Positions 35,073 through 43,432 of a DNA stretch of 64,000 nt are shown one piece after another. The translations under genes were made by a program, and so were the position numbers. The stretch spans positions 744,001 to 808,000 of the forward strand of contig NZ_CP180351.1 of assembly GCF_048006345.1 (NCBI RefSeq). The letters run 5' to 3'. This DNA is from Marivita sp030148515 (GTDB lineage Bacteria > Pseudomonadota > Alphaproteobacteria > Rhodobacterales > Rhodobacteraceae). The notes under the pieces are model-generated. The model was not told the DNA's origin. It worked only from the letters and a program-made list of their open reading frames with translations, and did no database searches. How positions within the stretch are numbered: position 1 is the first letter of the stretch; every line of letters starts with the position of its first letter.

Positions 35073-35094
35073 GCCGGGCTGAAGCCCGGCCTAC
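35073..35094 (-). repeat. GTAG-headed REP-like hairpin
   Basis: On the minus strand GTAG is followed by GCCGGGCTTCAGCCCGGC, an 8-bp stem with a 2-base loop. A GTAG foot plus a GC hairpin is the form of REP elements mobilised by RAYT proteins. It lies 5 bases after pccB. Confidence 0.6.
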
Positions 35095-35107
35095 GAGTTA
35101 GGCAGTC

Positions 35108-35830
35108 ATGGCACGTAACGGCTGGCACATTCTGCGCGACGAGACCGGGCTGACCTTGGCCCGGCATGTTCCTGCGCGCTTTGATGTGTCGGTTGTGTCA
35201 GAGCTTCCGTTGTGCGACGCGGGTCGTCTGGCGCGACAGGTGCGGCAGGATGTCTGGCGGGCCTTGCAGCGGGTGAGGGGGTTTTCCCCCGTTGTGCGGG
35301 TGGAACGTCTGGCGGACGTGATGCGTGTCACCGCAGGTGGGCGTTTGCCCCGGTCCAGTCAATCGGTCTGTGTGTCAGAGCGTCTCGACGCGGTTTTGAC
35401 CGATCCGGGCAATCGGGCGCGCTGGCTTCGTTGGGCCAGCGGGCGCACATCTCTGGCGCATGTGTTTGCGGTGTTTCTGGCGCTGCCCGTTTTTGCCGAT
35501 GAGCCCCTGGACGTGCCCTCAGGTCAGCCTGTGACGTTCCACGAGATGCTGTGGGACCGGCCGGGTGGGGGGCTGATTTACCGCTTCCGGTTCGTCACGC
35601 CCGAGATTGGGCAGGAGGGCCGCGCCTATGAGGATGTCGAAGTTGACATGCACCATCTGTGCGAGACCTTCGCCATCCCGCGCCTTGCGCAAACCGGGCC
35701 GCAGCCCAGCCAGATCGTGATTTCCTTCAGCCAGCAAGAGACCGAATTCGGCGTCGCCACGGAAGACGTCACCCAGTTTTTCGAGGCGTATCGCGTCGAA
35801 GGCGAGACCTGCATCTTGGAGTTTTTTTGA
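35108..35830 (+). CDS. Fused hypothetical protein: unknown N-terminal region plus DUF6497-like secreted region
   Basis: A 240-aa ORF made of two unlike parts. Residues 1-113 are an arginine-rich soluble region (GWHILRDETGLTLARHVPAR) of unknown family. Residues 114-130 (SLAHVFAVFLALPVFA) read like a signal peptide ending ALPVFA-D. Residues 131-240 resemble a small periplasmic protein family found beside pcc genes in Rhodobacteraceae (VTFHEMLWDRPGGGLIYRFR, CETFAIPRLAQTGPQPSQIV). A signal peptide in mid-protein suggests two genes fused by loss of a stop and start. Alternatively, translation of the second part may start at an internal GTG. Confidence 0.6.
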   Translation: MARNGWHILRDETGLTLARHVPARFDVSVVSELPLCDAGRLARQVRQDVWRALQRVRGFSPVVRVERLADVMRVTAGGRLPRSSQSVCVSERLDAVLTDPGNRARWLRWASGRTSLAHVFAVFLALPVFADEPLDVPSGQPVTFHEMLWDRPGGGLIYRFRFVTPEIGQEGRAYEDVEVDMHHLCETFAIPRLAQTGPQPSQIVISFSQQETEFGVATEDVTQFFEAYRVEGETCILEFF

Positions 35831-36044
35831 TGCTTCCACAACATGTTGCGACACTCCGTGCGGGCCGCGTCCGGTTTGAGTTTTTTGCGTCACAGGGCCG
35901 CGATGTTGCGGGCTGTGGATATCTTTTGTCTGTGATTTCAGGGTATTCTGGGACGGACTGCACCCAAGCAGTCATTACCTCGAACCGAGGACAGGCAGGA
36001 CCAGCAGGTCCTGTTGGGTCCTTTGAACCTGACAGGAGAACTAG

Positions 36045-36191
36045 ATGTCAAAGAGCATCAAGCTTCTTGCCGCAGTCGGTCTTTTTGCAGTTTTGTCCGC
36101 ATGCGGGCACAAGCAGGCCGAAGAAGAGTTTGTGGTTATCGACCCAGAGCCGATCAGCCACGAACCTGTCTACACAGGCAAGTACAAGTAA
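36045..36191 (+). CDS. Small lipoprotein, 48 aa
   Basis: The ATG at 36045 (AGGAGA 6-7 bases upstream) opens a 48-aa protein: a lysine-containing start, hydrophobic stretch LLAAVGLFAVLSAC with a clear lipobox LSAC, then a short acidic tail (EEEFVVIDPEPISHEPVYTG) ending KYK. It is an outer-membrane or periplasmic lipoprotein of the Rhodobacteraceae pcc neighbourhood. Role unknown. Confidence 0.75.
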   Translation: MSKSIKLLAAVGLFAVLSACGHKQAEEEFVVIDPEPISHEPVYTGKYK

Positions 36192-36254
36192 CCTTGAAAC
36201 GGGGCGGGCAGAGGCGTCCGCCCCCTTTTCGCCGATGCACTGCGGGGGTGTCCC

Positions 36255-36614
36255 ATGCTGAAGCATCGCGGCTTTCCGGGGCGTCTTCCGGGCACTGATT
36301 TCCAATTCGTCATTCGCAGACCGAACCCCAAAGGGGTCACGCCGCTGATCAAGCGCGAACGGTATCGCGACCGCAAGTCTGTCGACCGAAAGGCCGATGC
36401 CGTCTTCATGGCGGCGCTTTGGGCGCATTTCGGAAATGAGCCGTTCGAACGCGGCAATCTGGATGCGGGCCGGCTGAGCTGGCTCTTTGGCCGTGAAGTG
36501 CTGCCGTATGACGATCCGTTTGACCCGGTAAGCTATGAGTTGCAGCTCATCATCAACGAACCGGTGGCGCGCGTGTCGTTTCCCGAGGCGTTTGAGGACG
36601 GGGAATGGGCGTGA
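36255..36614 (+). CDS. Conserved hypothetical protein in the pcc locus
   Basis: A 119-aa soluble, arginine-rich protein (MLKHRGFPGRLPGTDFQFVI, RRPNPKGVTPLIKRERYRDR). The codon use and the C-terminal NEPVARVSFPEAFEDGEWA look genuinely coding. No catalytic motif recognised. It lies between the two propionyl-CoA carboxylase genes with the other small genes; function cannot be inferred. Confidence 0.6.
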   Translation: MLKHRGFPGRLPGTDFQFVIRRPNPKGVTPLIKRERYRDRKSVDRKADAVFMAALWAHFGNEPFERGNLDAGRLSWLFGREVLPYDDPFDPVSYELQLIINEPVARVSFPEAFEDGEWA

Positions 36615-36951
36615 TGTTGCTTACGCAGGGTCAGTTTGGGCGGGAAAAAGCCGACACCTTGGGTTGTATTCCGTTTTTCATTGACGCGTTAGGCGGTTGT
36701 GACACTGTGGACCTGTTCCTAGTGACATGGCGTTGGCAGATTGCGCCATTTGTTCACCGTTACCCTTCCCCTGTCGGGCGCCTTGGTTACACCCCATGCC
36801 AAGCGCCCGACTTTTTACGTTCCAGAACCGTATGTTACAGAGACGGGCAAGGTTTTGCCCAAAACCCCTGCTGTGACACGAGAGGCTGGAACCTGGACGC
36901 AATCCGGGGTGTTACTCCTGCACAGGCAACGACCTGCAAAGGAGCAGACAC
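36615..36951. other. 337-base stretch without a convincing gene
   Basis: Overlapping short frames on both strands have no family-like content. The last bases carry AAAGGAGC, the ribosome-binding site of the next lipoprotein gene, and the rest presumably holds its promoter and leader. No clear terminator or riboswitch is seen. Confidence 0.5.
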
Positions 36952-37167
36952 ATGGACATTCACACGATCAGACCGGCGTCGATTCTCGCCGTTGTTGCGC
37001 TGCTGGGCCTCTCGGCCTGCGGTGACACGCTGGGCGAACAGGCCCTTCTCGGCGGAGCTGCCGGGGGTGGGACAGCCGTCGCGGCGGGGGGCGATCCTCT
37101 CACCGGGGCTGCGGTTGGGGCTGCGGCCAACATCGCCTATTGCCAGACCTATCCGGAACGCTGCTGA
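36952..37167 (+). CDS. Small glycine-rich lipoprotein
   Basis: A 71-aa exported lipoprotein. The lipobox is LLGLSAC with cysteine at about residue 23. The mature part is very rich in Gly and Ala (GGAAGGGTAVAAGGDPLTGA, then AVGAAANIAY), a glycine-zipper-like membrane segment, ending CQTYPERC. AAAGGAGC lies 7 bases before the ATG. Followed by a strong terminator. Confidence 0.75.
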   Translation: MDIHTIRPASILAVVALLGLSACGDTLGEQALLGGAAGGGTAVAAGGDPLTGAAVGAAANIAYCQTYPERC

Positions 37168-37200
37168 CGCGTCAGCGCGCCCGAATTGCTCACGGATTTC

Positions 37201-37236
37201 GACCGTTCGGACCCAGCGTCCGGGCGGTCTTTTTTA
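37201..37236 (+). terminator. Rho-independent terminator
   Basis: GACCG-TT-CGGAC pairs with GTCCG-GG-CGGTC around a short loop and is followed by seven T residues. It ends the small-lipoprotein transcript just before pccA, so pccA probably has its own promoter or relies on read-through. Confidence 0.85.
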
Positions 37237-37293
37237 TGCCATCGCTGCGGGATGTGTCCCCGGCCAAGAAAAGACTGACGGAAAGGGACAGAC

Positions 37294-39294
37294 ATGTTCG
37301 ACAAGATCCTGATTGCCAACCGGGGCGAGATCGCCTGCCGCGTGATCAAGACCGCCCGCAAGATGGGCATCAAAACGGTGGCCATCTATTCGGACGCCGA
37401 CAAGCACGCGTTGCATGTCGAGATGGCAGATGAGGCGGTGCATATCGGACCGCCGCCCGCGAACCAGTCCTATATCGTCATCGACAAGGTGATGGACGCG
37501 ATCAAGCAATCGGGCGCACAGGCGGTGCATCCGGGCTATGGTTTTCTGTCCGAAAACCCGAAATTCGCACAGGCGCTTGAAGCCGCGGGCGTGGCTTTTG
37601 TCGGCCCTCCGGTGAAAGCCATCGAGGCGATGGGCGACAAGATCACGTCGAAGAAGATCGCGCAGGAGGCCAACGTCTCGACCGTGCCTGGCTATATGGG
37701 GCTGATCGAAGACGCGGATGAGGCGGTCAAGATCTCGAACGAGATCGGCTATCCCGTGATGATCAAGGCCTCTGCCGGTGGTGGCGGCAAGGGTATGCGG
37801 ATCGCGTGGAACGACACGGAGGCGCGCGAGGGCTTTCAGTCGTCCAAGAACGAGGCCGCGTCCTCGTTTGGTGATGACCGCATCTTCATTGAAAAATTCG
37901 TCACCCAGCCGCGCCACATCGAGATTCAGGTGCTCTGCGACGCGCATGGCAACGGGATATACCTGAACGAGCGCGAATGTTCGATCCAGCGCCGGAACCA
38001 GAAGGTGGTCGAAGAAGCGCCCAGCCCGTTCCTTGACGAAGCCACCCGCAAAGCAATGGGCGAACAGTCGGTCGCGCTGGCCAAGGCGGTGGGCTACACC
38101 AGCGCAGGCACCGTGGAATTCATCGTCGATGGCGACCGAAATTTCTACTTTCTCGAAATGAACACCCGCCTTCAGGTGGAACACCCGGTGACCGAGCTGA
38201 TCACCGGCGTTGATCTGGTGGAACAGATGATCCGCGTCGCCAATGGCGAGCCACTGTCGATCACGCAGGACGACGTTAAGATCAACGGCTGGGCGATTGA
38301 GAACCGGCTTTACGCCGAAGACCCGTATCGCGGCTTCCTGCCGTCGATTGGCCGTTTGACCCGTTACCGCCCGCCTGCCGAAGGCCCGCTGGGCGATGGC
38401 ATCGTGCGCAACGACACCGGTGTGTTCGAAGGCGGCGAGATCAGCATGTATTACGACCCGATGATCGCCAAGCTGTGCACATGGGGACCGGACCGCGCCA
38501 CCGCGATCGAGACCATGCGCAACGCGCTGGACAGTTTCGAGGTGGAAGGCATTGGTCACAACCTGCCGTTTGTGGCAGCGGTGATGGATCATCCCAAGTT
38601 CATTTCCGGCGACATGACCACGGCCTTTATCGCCGAGGAATATCCCGATGGCTTTGAAGGGGTGACGCTTGGAGAAGGCGCGCTGCGCAATATCGCGGCG
38701 GCCTGTGCGGCGATGAACCGGGTGGCCGAAATTCGACGCGCACGCATCTCGGGCACGCTCGACAACCACGAGCGCCGGGTGGGCGAAGAGTGGAACGTGG
38801 CGCTTCAGGGTGTCGATTTTGACGTCACCATCGCGGCTGACCACGACGGGTCAACAGTGCGCTTTGCCGATGGATCCGAGATCCGGGTCAGCGGTGACTG
38901 GACACCGGGCGATCAACTGGCCCGCATGACGGTCAATGGCACGCCGTTGGTGATGAAGGTGGGCAAGGTGTCTGGCGGCTTCCGCATCCGGTCACGCGGA
39001 GCCGAGCTGAAGGTCCATGTCCGCACCCCGCGTCAGGCGGAACTGGCCCGCATGATGCCCGAGAAGGTGGCCCCGGATACGTCCAAGCTGCTGCTCTGCC
39101 CGATGCCCGGTTTGATCGTGAAGATCGACGTGGAAGAGGGGCAGGAGGTGCAGGAAGGTCAGGCGCTCTGCACGGTCGAGGCGATGAAGATGGAAAACAT
39201 CCTGCGCGCCGAGCGCAAGGGCACTGTGTCGAAGATCAACGCGGCGGCGGGCGACAGCCTTGCCGTGGACGATGTCATCATGGAGTTCGAATAA
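37294..39294 (+). CDS. pccA: Propionyl-CoA carboxylase alpha (biotin) subunit
   Basis: A 666-aa protein with an N-terminal biotin carboxylase domain (FDKILIANRGEIACRVIKTA; ATP-grasp KASAGGGGKGMRIAW; FLEMNTRLQVEHPVTE), a middle BT region, and a C-terminal biotinyl domain with Lys632 in the EAMKMEN motif. It carboxylates biotin with ATP and bicarbonate and hands CO2 to PccB. AAAGGGACAG lies before the ATG. Confidence 0.95.
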   Translation: MFDKILIANRGEIACRVIKTARKMGIKTVAIYSDADKHALHVEMADEAVHIGPPPANQSYIVIDKVMDAIKQSGAQAVHPGYGFLSENPKFAQALEAAGVAFVGPPVKAIEAMGDKITSKKIAQEANVSTVPGYMGLIEDADEAVKISNEIGYPVMIKASAGGGGKGMRIAWNDTEAREGFQSSKNEAASSFGDDRIFIEKFVTQPRHIEIQVLCDAHGNGIYLNERECSIQRRNQKVVEEAPSPFLDEATRKAMGEQSVALAKAVGYTSAGTVEFIVDGDRNFYFLEMNTRLQVEHPVTELITGVDLVEQMIRVANGEPLSITQDDVKINGWAIENRLYAEDPYRGFLPSIGRLTRYRPPAEGPLGDGIVRNDTGVFEGGEISMYYDPMIAKLCTWGPDRATAIETMRNALDSFEVEGIGHNLPFVAAVMDHPKFISGDMTTAFIAEEYPDGFEGVTLGEGALRNIAAACAAMNRVAEIRRARISGTLDNHERRVGEEWNVALQGVDFDVTIAADHDGSTVRFADGSEIRVSGDWTPGDQLARMTVNGTPLVMKVGKVSGGFRIRSRGAELKVHVRTPRQAELARMMPEKVAPDTSKLLLCPMPGLIVKIDVEEGQEVQEGQALCTVEAMKMENILRAERKGTVSKINAAAGDSLAVDDVIMEFE

Positions 39295-39409
39295 GGCGAT
39301 GACACTTGCGCGTCCGATATCCCGACAAACAGGAACCGCCTATGGCGGTGCCCTGCGTCGGGGTATGGGAAGGTCCCAGTTGGCGAACCGGCCAAATGTC
39401 AGGCGTAAG

Positions 39410-39886
39410 TCACAGACCCGAGTTGCGGCGGTCGCGGATTTCCTGCTGGCGGATCGGCATCTTGTCGATGCTGCGGGTCATTTCCCGAACGCTCCAGGGC
39501 AGGGGTTTGCGGAACTTGATTTCCCCGTCCTTGCCAATGAGCGTCAGCATGAAGCTGCGCGGGCGCAGCTTGGTGCGCACGTCGGTCTGTGCGGCAGGGT
39601 CCGTGTCGACGATGACGACCACATCACGCTCGGCCAGTTGGTCCAGCTCTCGGTTGATATACTGCATCTGCTGGATGAACAGCGGGTCCGCCGGAGAATT
39701 GGCGAACACGATCAGCGGCCGCGCGATCCAGAGATAGTCATCAAGCGTGACGTCCTTGGCTTCAAGAATACGCACGATCGGTGCGTCTTCGTCCGTGACC
39801 GGGTCAACGGACGTGTCCGCCGCGTGGGCCCCCACGGGAAACGCGACCGCGGCGAGAGCCAGAATGAAGGACCTGAGTTTTTTCAT
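39410..39886 (-). CDS. DUF4174 domain-containing periplasmic protein
   Basis: A 158-aa exported protein. The signal peptide (MKKLRSFILALAAVAFPVGA, then HAA) is followed by a thioredoxin-like-sized DUF4174 domain (RPLIVFANSPADPLFIQQMQ, VVIVDTDPAAQTDVRTKLRP). The signal-peptide start at 39886 is preferred to the upstream TTG at 39916. It lies opposite in direction to pccA and mcm, between them. Function unknown. Confidence 0.75.
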   Translation of the reverse strand: MKKLRSFILALAAVAFPVGAHAADTSVDPVTDEDAPIVRILEAKDVTLDDYLWIARPLIVFANSPADPLFIQQMQYINRELDQLAERDVVVIVDTDPAAQTDVRTKLRPRSFMLTLIGKDGEIKFRKPLPWSVREMTRSIDKMPIRQQEIRDRRNSGL

Positions 39887-40089
39887 ATCACAAGACATAG
39901 GGCGTCGCGGCCCCAATGCGAAGGGTTGTGGTCACCCGAACAAACAAAAAAATGGCATCTGGAGGGGCGTTCGATGATCGGCCACAGGATGTCGACACAT
40001 TCGTGCTGCACTCCCACAGCAACACCCCCCGCCGAGATGCGCTGCGCGCGCACCGCTGGCTGAGACGAGACGAAGAGGATCAAACGACA

Positions 40090-42219
40090 ATGACTTCCAA
40101 GACAGACATATGGCGCGCTCTTGCGGAAAAGGAACTTCGCGGCAAGCCTCTTGACGGGCTGACGTGGAAGACCCTCGAAGGGATCGAGGTCCAGCCGCTT
40201 TACACCGAGGATGACATCAAGGACCTGCCGCATCTGGGCACGCTGCCGGGTGAGGCCCCGTTCACGCGGGGGGTGAAGGCTACGATGTATGCGGGCCGTC
40301 CTTGGACGATCCGGCAATATGCGGGCTTTTCGACCGCCGAGGAGTTGAACGCGTTTTACCGCAAGAACCTGGCGGCGGGTCAGCAGGGGGTGTCTGTCGC
40401 GTTCGATCTGGCCACGCACCGGGGCTATGACAGCGACCATGAGCGGGTTGTCGGCGATGTCGGAAAGGCCGGTGTGGCCATCGACAGCGTTGAGGACATG
40501 AAGATCCTCTTCGACGGTATCCCGCTGGATCAGGTGTCGGTGTCGATGACGATGAACGGCGCGGTCATTCCGATCCTCGCCAGTTTCATCGTGGCGGGCG
40601 AAGAGCAGGGTGTGGATCGCGCGCTGCTTTCGGGGACCATCCAGAACGACATCCTCAAGGAGTTCATGGTCCGCAACACCTATGTCTACCCGCCAGAGCC
40701 GTCGATGCGGATCATCGCGGACATCATCGAATACACCTCGAACGAGATGCCCAAGTTCAACTCGATCTCGATTTCCGGCTACCATATGCAGGAGGCAGGT
40801 GCGAACCTTGTGCAGGAGTTGGCCTATACGCTGGCGGACGGCAAGGAGTATGTTCAGACCGCGATGGCACGCGGCATGGACGTGGACAAATTTGCCGGGC
40901 GTCTGTCGTTCTTCTTTGCCATCGGCAAGAACTTCTTCATGGAAGCGGCCAAGCTGCGCGCGGCGCGTCTGCTCTGGCACCGGATCATGACCGATCTGGG
41001 CGCAAAGAATGACCGCTCCAAGATGTTGCGGACGCATTGCCAGACCTCGGGTGTGTCGCTGGCCGAGCAGGACCCGTATAACAACGTGATCCGCACCGCT
41101 TACGAGGCGATGAGCGCGGTTCTGGGCGGGACGCAATCGCTGCACACGAACGCTCTGGACGAGGCGATTGCGCTGCCGACGGAATTCAGTGCCCGCATCG
41201 CGCGGAACACGCAGCTGATCCTTCAGGAAGAAACCGGCGTGACCAAGGTGGTCGACCCGCTCGCGGGATTCTACTACGTCGAGAAGCTGACCCATGATCT
41301 GGCCGAGGCGGCGTGGAAGTTGATCGAAGAGGTCGACGAAATGGGCGGCATGACCAAGGCCGTGGCCTCCGGCATGCCCAAGCTGCGGATCGAGGAAACG
41401 GCAGCGCAGCGTCAGGCGGCGATCGACCGGGGGACGGACGTGATCGTGGGCGTGAACAAGTACCGGCTCGCCAAGGAAGATGCGCTCGACATCCTTGACG
41501 TGGACAACGTCAAGGTCCGGCAGAGCCAGATTGCCCGGCTGGAGAGCATTCGCAGCACCCGCGATCAGGCCGCCTGCGATGCGGCGCTGGCCGAACTTGA
41601 GAAACGTGCGGCCGAAGGCGGCAATCTGTTGGAAGCGGCGGTCGAGGCTTCCCGCGCCCGCGCCACGGTAGGAGAGATCAGCATGGCAATGGAAAAAGTG
41701 TTCGGCCGCCACCGGGCCGAGGTAAAGACCTTGGCGGGCGTCTATGGCGCGGCGTACGAGGGCGACGAAGGCTTTGCAGCCATCCAGCGGTCGGTCGAGG
41801 CGTTTGCCGAGGACGAAGGCCGCCGTCCGCGTATGCTGGTCGTAAAGATGGGGCAGGACGGCCATGACCGGGGCGCCAAGGTGATCGCGACGGCGTTCGC
41901 CGATATCGGCTTTGACGTGGATGTGGGGCCGCTGTTCCAGACACCGGCTGAGGCCGCGCAGGATGCCATCGACAATGATGTGCATGTGATCGGGATTTCC
42001 TCTCAGGCGGCCGGGCACAAGACGCTTGCGCCGCAACTGGTGCAAGAGCTGAAGGCGCAGGGTGCGGGGGACATTCTGGTGATCTGTGGTGGCGTCATTC
42101 CGCAGCAGGATTACCAGTTCCTCTATGATGCCGGGGTCAAGGCGATCTTCGGGCCGGGCACCAACATTCCCGAAGCCGCGCAGGACATCCTGCGGCTGAT
42201 CCGCGAAGCGCGCGGCTGA
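40090..42219 (+). CDS. mcm: Methylmalonyl-CoA mutase
   Basis: A 709-aa single-chain (fused alpha-type) B12-dependent mutase that rearranges (R)-methylmalonyl-CoA to succinyl-CoA. The TIM-barrel part carries GLSVAFDL-like sequence (GVSVAFDLATHRGYDSDH) and FNSISISGYHMQEAGA. The C-terminal cobalamin domain has the axial ligand His592 in KMGQDGHDRGAKVIA. The start at 40090 is used because the family N-terminus begins there and AGAGGA lies upstream. It completes the propionyl-CoA route begun by PccAB; the epimerase is not in this window. Confidence 0.95.
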   Translation: MTSKTDIWRALAEKELRGKPLDGLTWKTLEGIEVQPLYTEDDIKDLPHLGTLPGEAPFTRGVKATMYAGRPWTIRQYAGFSTAEELNAFYRKNLAAGQQGVSVAFDLATHRGYDSDHERVVGDVGKAGVAIDSVEDMKILFDGIPLDQVSVSMTMNGAVIPILASFIVAGEEQGVDRALLSGTIQNDILKEFMVRNTYVYPPEPSMRIIADIIEYTSNEMPKFNSISISGYHMQEAGANLVQELAYTLADGKEYVQTAMARGMDVDKFAGRLSFFFAIGKNFFMEAAKLRAARLLWHRIMTDLGAKNDRSKMLRTHCQTSGVSLAEQDPYNNVIRTAYEAMSAVLGGTQSLHTNALDEAIALPTEFSARIARNTQLILQEETGVTKVVDPLAGFYYVEKLTHDLAEAAWKLIEEVDEMGGMTKAVASGMPKLRIEETAAQRQAAIDRGTDVIVGVNKYRLAKEDALDILDVDNVKVRQSQIARLESIRSTRDQAACDAALAELEKRAAEGGNLLEAAVEASRARATVGEISMAMEKVFGRHRAEVKTLAGVYGAAYEGDEGFAAIQRSVEAFAEDEGRRPRMLVVKMGQDGHDRGAKVIATAFADIGFDVDVGPLFQTPAEAAQDAIDNDVHVIGISSQAAGHKTLAPQLVQELKAQGAGDILVICGGVIPQQDYQFLYDAGVKAIFGPGTNIPEAAQDILRLIREARG

Positions 42220-42230
42220 CGTCCGGGCGG

Positions 42231-42273
42231 GCGGACGCGTCGACGCGTCCGCTGTTTTCCGTTGACGGAAAAC
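42231..42273. repeat. Paired hairpins after mcm (GCGTCGACGC core plus CCGTTGACGG core)
   Basis: A 22-bp perfect palindrome (42231-42252) has core GCGTCGACGC and flanks GCGGAC/GTCCGC. One base later comes a 20-base hairpin (42254-42273), GTTTTCCGT-TG-ACGGAAAAC. The same two-hairpin layout with different flanks is found at 60835-60877. Only the cores are shared. Confidence 0.85.
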
Positions 42274-42296
42274 CTGCCGCGTGTGTCAATGTTCGC

Positions 42297-42914
42297 ATGA
42301 AATTCGAACTGGATCATATCGCGGTTGCGGGCGAAACGCTGGAGGAGGCGGTGCGCCACAGCGAAGAGGCGCTGGGCGTGACGCTGGCCGCCGGCGGTCA
42401 GCACGCGCATTATGCCACGCATAACCGGGTTCTCGGACTCGAGAACGACCTTTACTTCGAGGCCATCGCCCCCGATCCCTCGCAGCCCAAGCCGGACTAT
42501 CCGCGCTGGTTCGGGCTGGATGATTTCGACGGTCCGGCCCAGCTCGACAAGTGGATCCTGCGTTGCGATGACGTCGAGGCCGCGCAACGGATGTTCCCCG
42601 AAGCCGGAGAGCCGGTGGAGCTGTCGCGGGGTGATCTCAGTTGGACCATGCTGGTGCCGCCGGATGGCCGCTTGCCTTTTGGCGGGCAGTTCCCGGCGAT
42701 CATCCAATGGCACACCGACACACCGCCGGGCATGACCTTGCAAAGTGCCGGGTTGCGGCTTGAGGCGCTCACCATCTGTGGGCCGGATGTGACTGATCTT
42801 CAGGCGCGGTTGGCCCCGGTTCTGGATGATGACCGGGTGATCTATCGCACCATGGCCGACCGGATGATGCAGGCCGTGTTCCTGACCACCAGCGGGCGAC
42901 GTATCCTCACATGA
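42297..42914 (+). CDS. VOC family / glyoxalase-like domain protein
   Basis: A 205-aa protein of the glyoxalase-like (PF13468-type) group. Recognisable elements are FELDHIAVAGETLEEAVRHS, the paired acidic and aromatic residues of the vicinal-oxygen-chelate fold, and FGGQFPAIIQWH. Substrate unknown. Its stop overlaps the next start (ATGA), so it is co-translated with the acetyltransferase. Confidence 0.8.
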   Translation: MKFELDHIAVAGETLEEAVRHSEEALGVTLAAGGQHAHYATHNRVLGLENDLYFEAIAPDPSQPKPDYPRWFGLDDFDGPAQLDKWILRCDDVEAAQRMFPEAGEPVELSRGDLSWTMLVPPDGRLPFGGQFPAIIQWHTDTPPGMTLQSAGLRLEALTICGPDVTDLQARLAPVLDDDRVIYRTMADRMMQAVFLTTSGRRILT

Positions 42915-43390
42915 TCATCCGACCCGCGCGCGCCGACGATGCCGAGGCGTTGACGGTGATCCTGAATGACGTGATCGCGAACACGACGATCACCTTCACC
43001 TCGGAGCTCAAAACCATCGACTATGTGCGCGACGATATCGCCGCCAAGGGGCCTGCGTTTCTGGTGGCCGAGACGGACGGGGTGGCTGTCGGCTATGCCA
43101 GTTATTTTCCGTTTCGCAACGGCCCCGGCTATGCGCGGACCAAGGAGCATTCCATTGCTTTGACCAAAGAGGCGCGGGGCACCGGGGCCGGGCGCAAGCT
43201 GATGGCGGCGCTGGAGGCCGTGGCGCGGGCCGAGGGGGTGCATTCGCTTTGGGCGGGTGTGAGTGCGGAAAACCCGGCGGGTCGTGCCTTCCACAACGCA
43301 ATCGGCTTTACCGAGGTGGCCAGGCTGTCCGAGGTGGGGTTCAAGTTCGGCCGTTGGATCGACCTTGTGCTGATGCAGAAAAAGCTCTGA
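42911..43390 (+). CDS. GNAT family N-acetyltransferase
   Basis: A 159-aa acetyltransferase of the phosphinothricin/methionine-sulfoximine type (PAT-like). The N-terminus IIRPARADDAEALTVILND, the acetyl-CoA loop TKEARGTGAGRKLMAALEAV and HNAIGFTEVARLSEVGFKFG fit the subfamily. It probably acetylates a small amine. Overlaps the upstream VOC gene by 4 bases. Confidence 0.88.
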   Translation: MIIRPARADDAEALTVILNDVIANTTITFTSELKTIDYVRDDIAAKGPAFLVAETDGVAVGYASYFPFRNGPGYARTKEHSIALTKEARGTGAGRKLMAALEAVARAEGVHSLWAGVSAENPAGRAFHNAIGFTEVARLSEVGFKFGRWIDLVLMQKKL

Positions 43391-43432
43391 TGCCGCACTG
43401 ACAAAACCGGGCGTTTGCCGTAGGATGCGGCT

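Noticed and set aside
36605..37312. 235-codon plus-strand frame covering the gene-poor stretch
   Set aside because: It runs through a lipoprotein gene in another frame and a terminator, and shows no domain or coding-like pattern.
39883..42045. 720-codon minus-strand frame opposite methylmalonyl-CoA mutase
   Set aside because: Antisense shadow; the plus-strand gene is certain.
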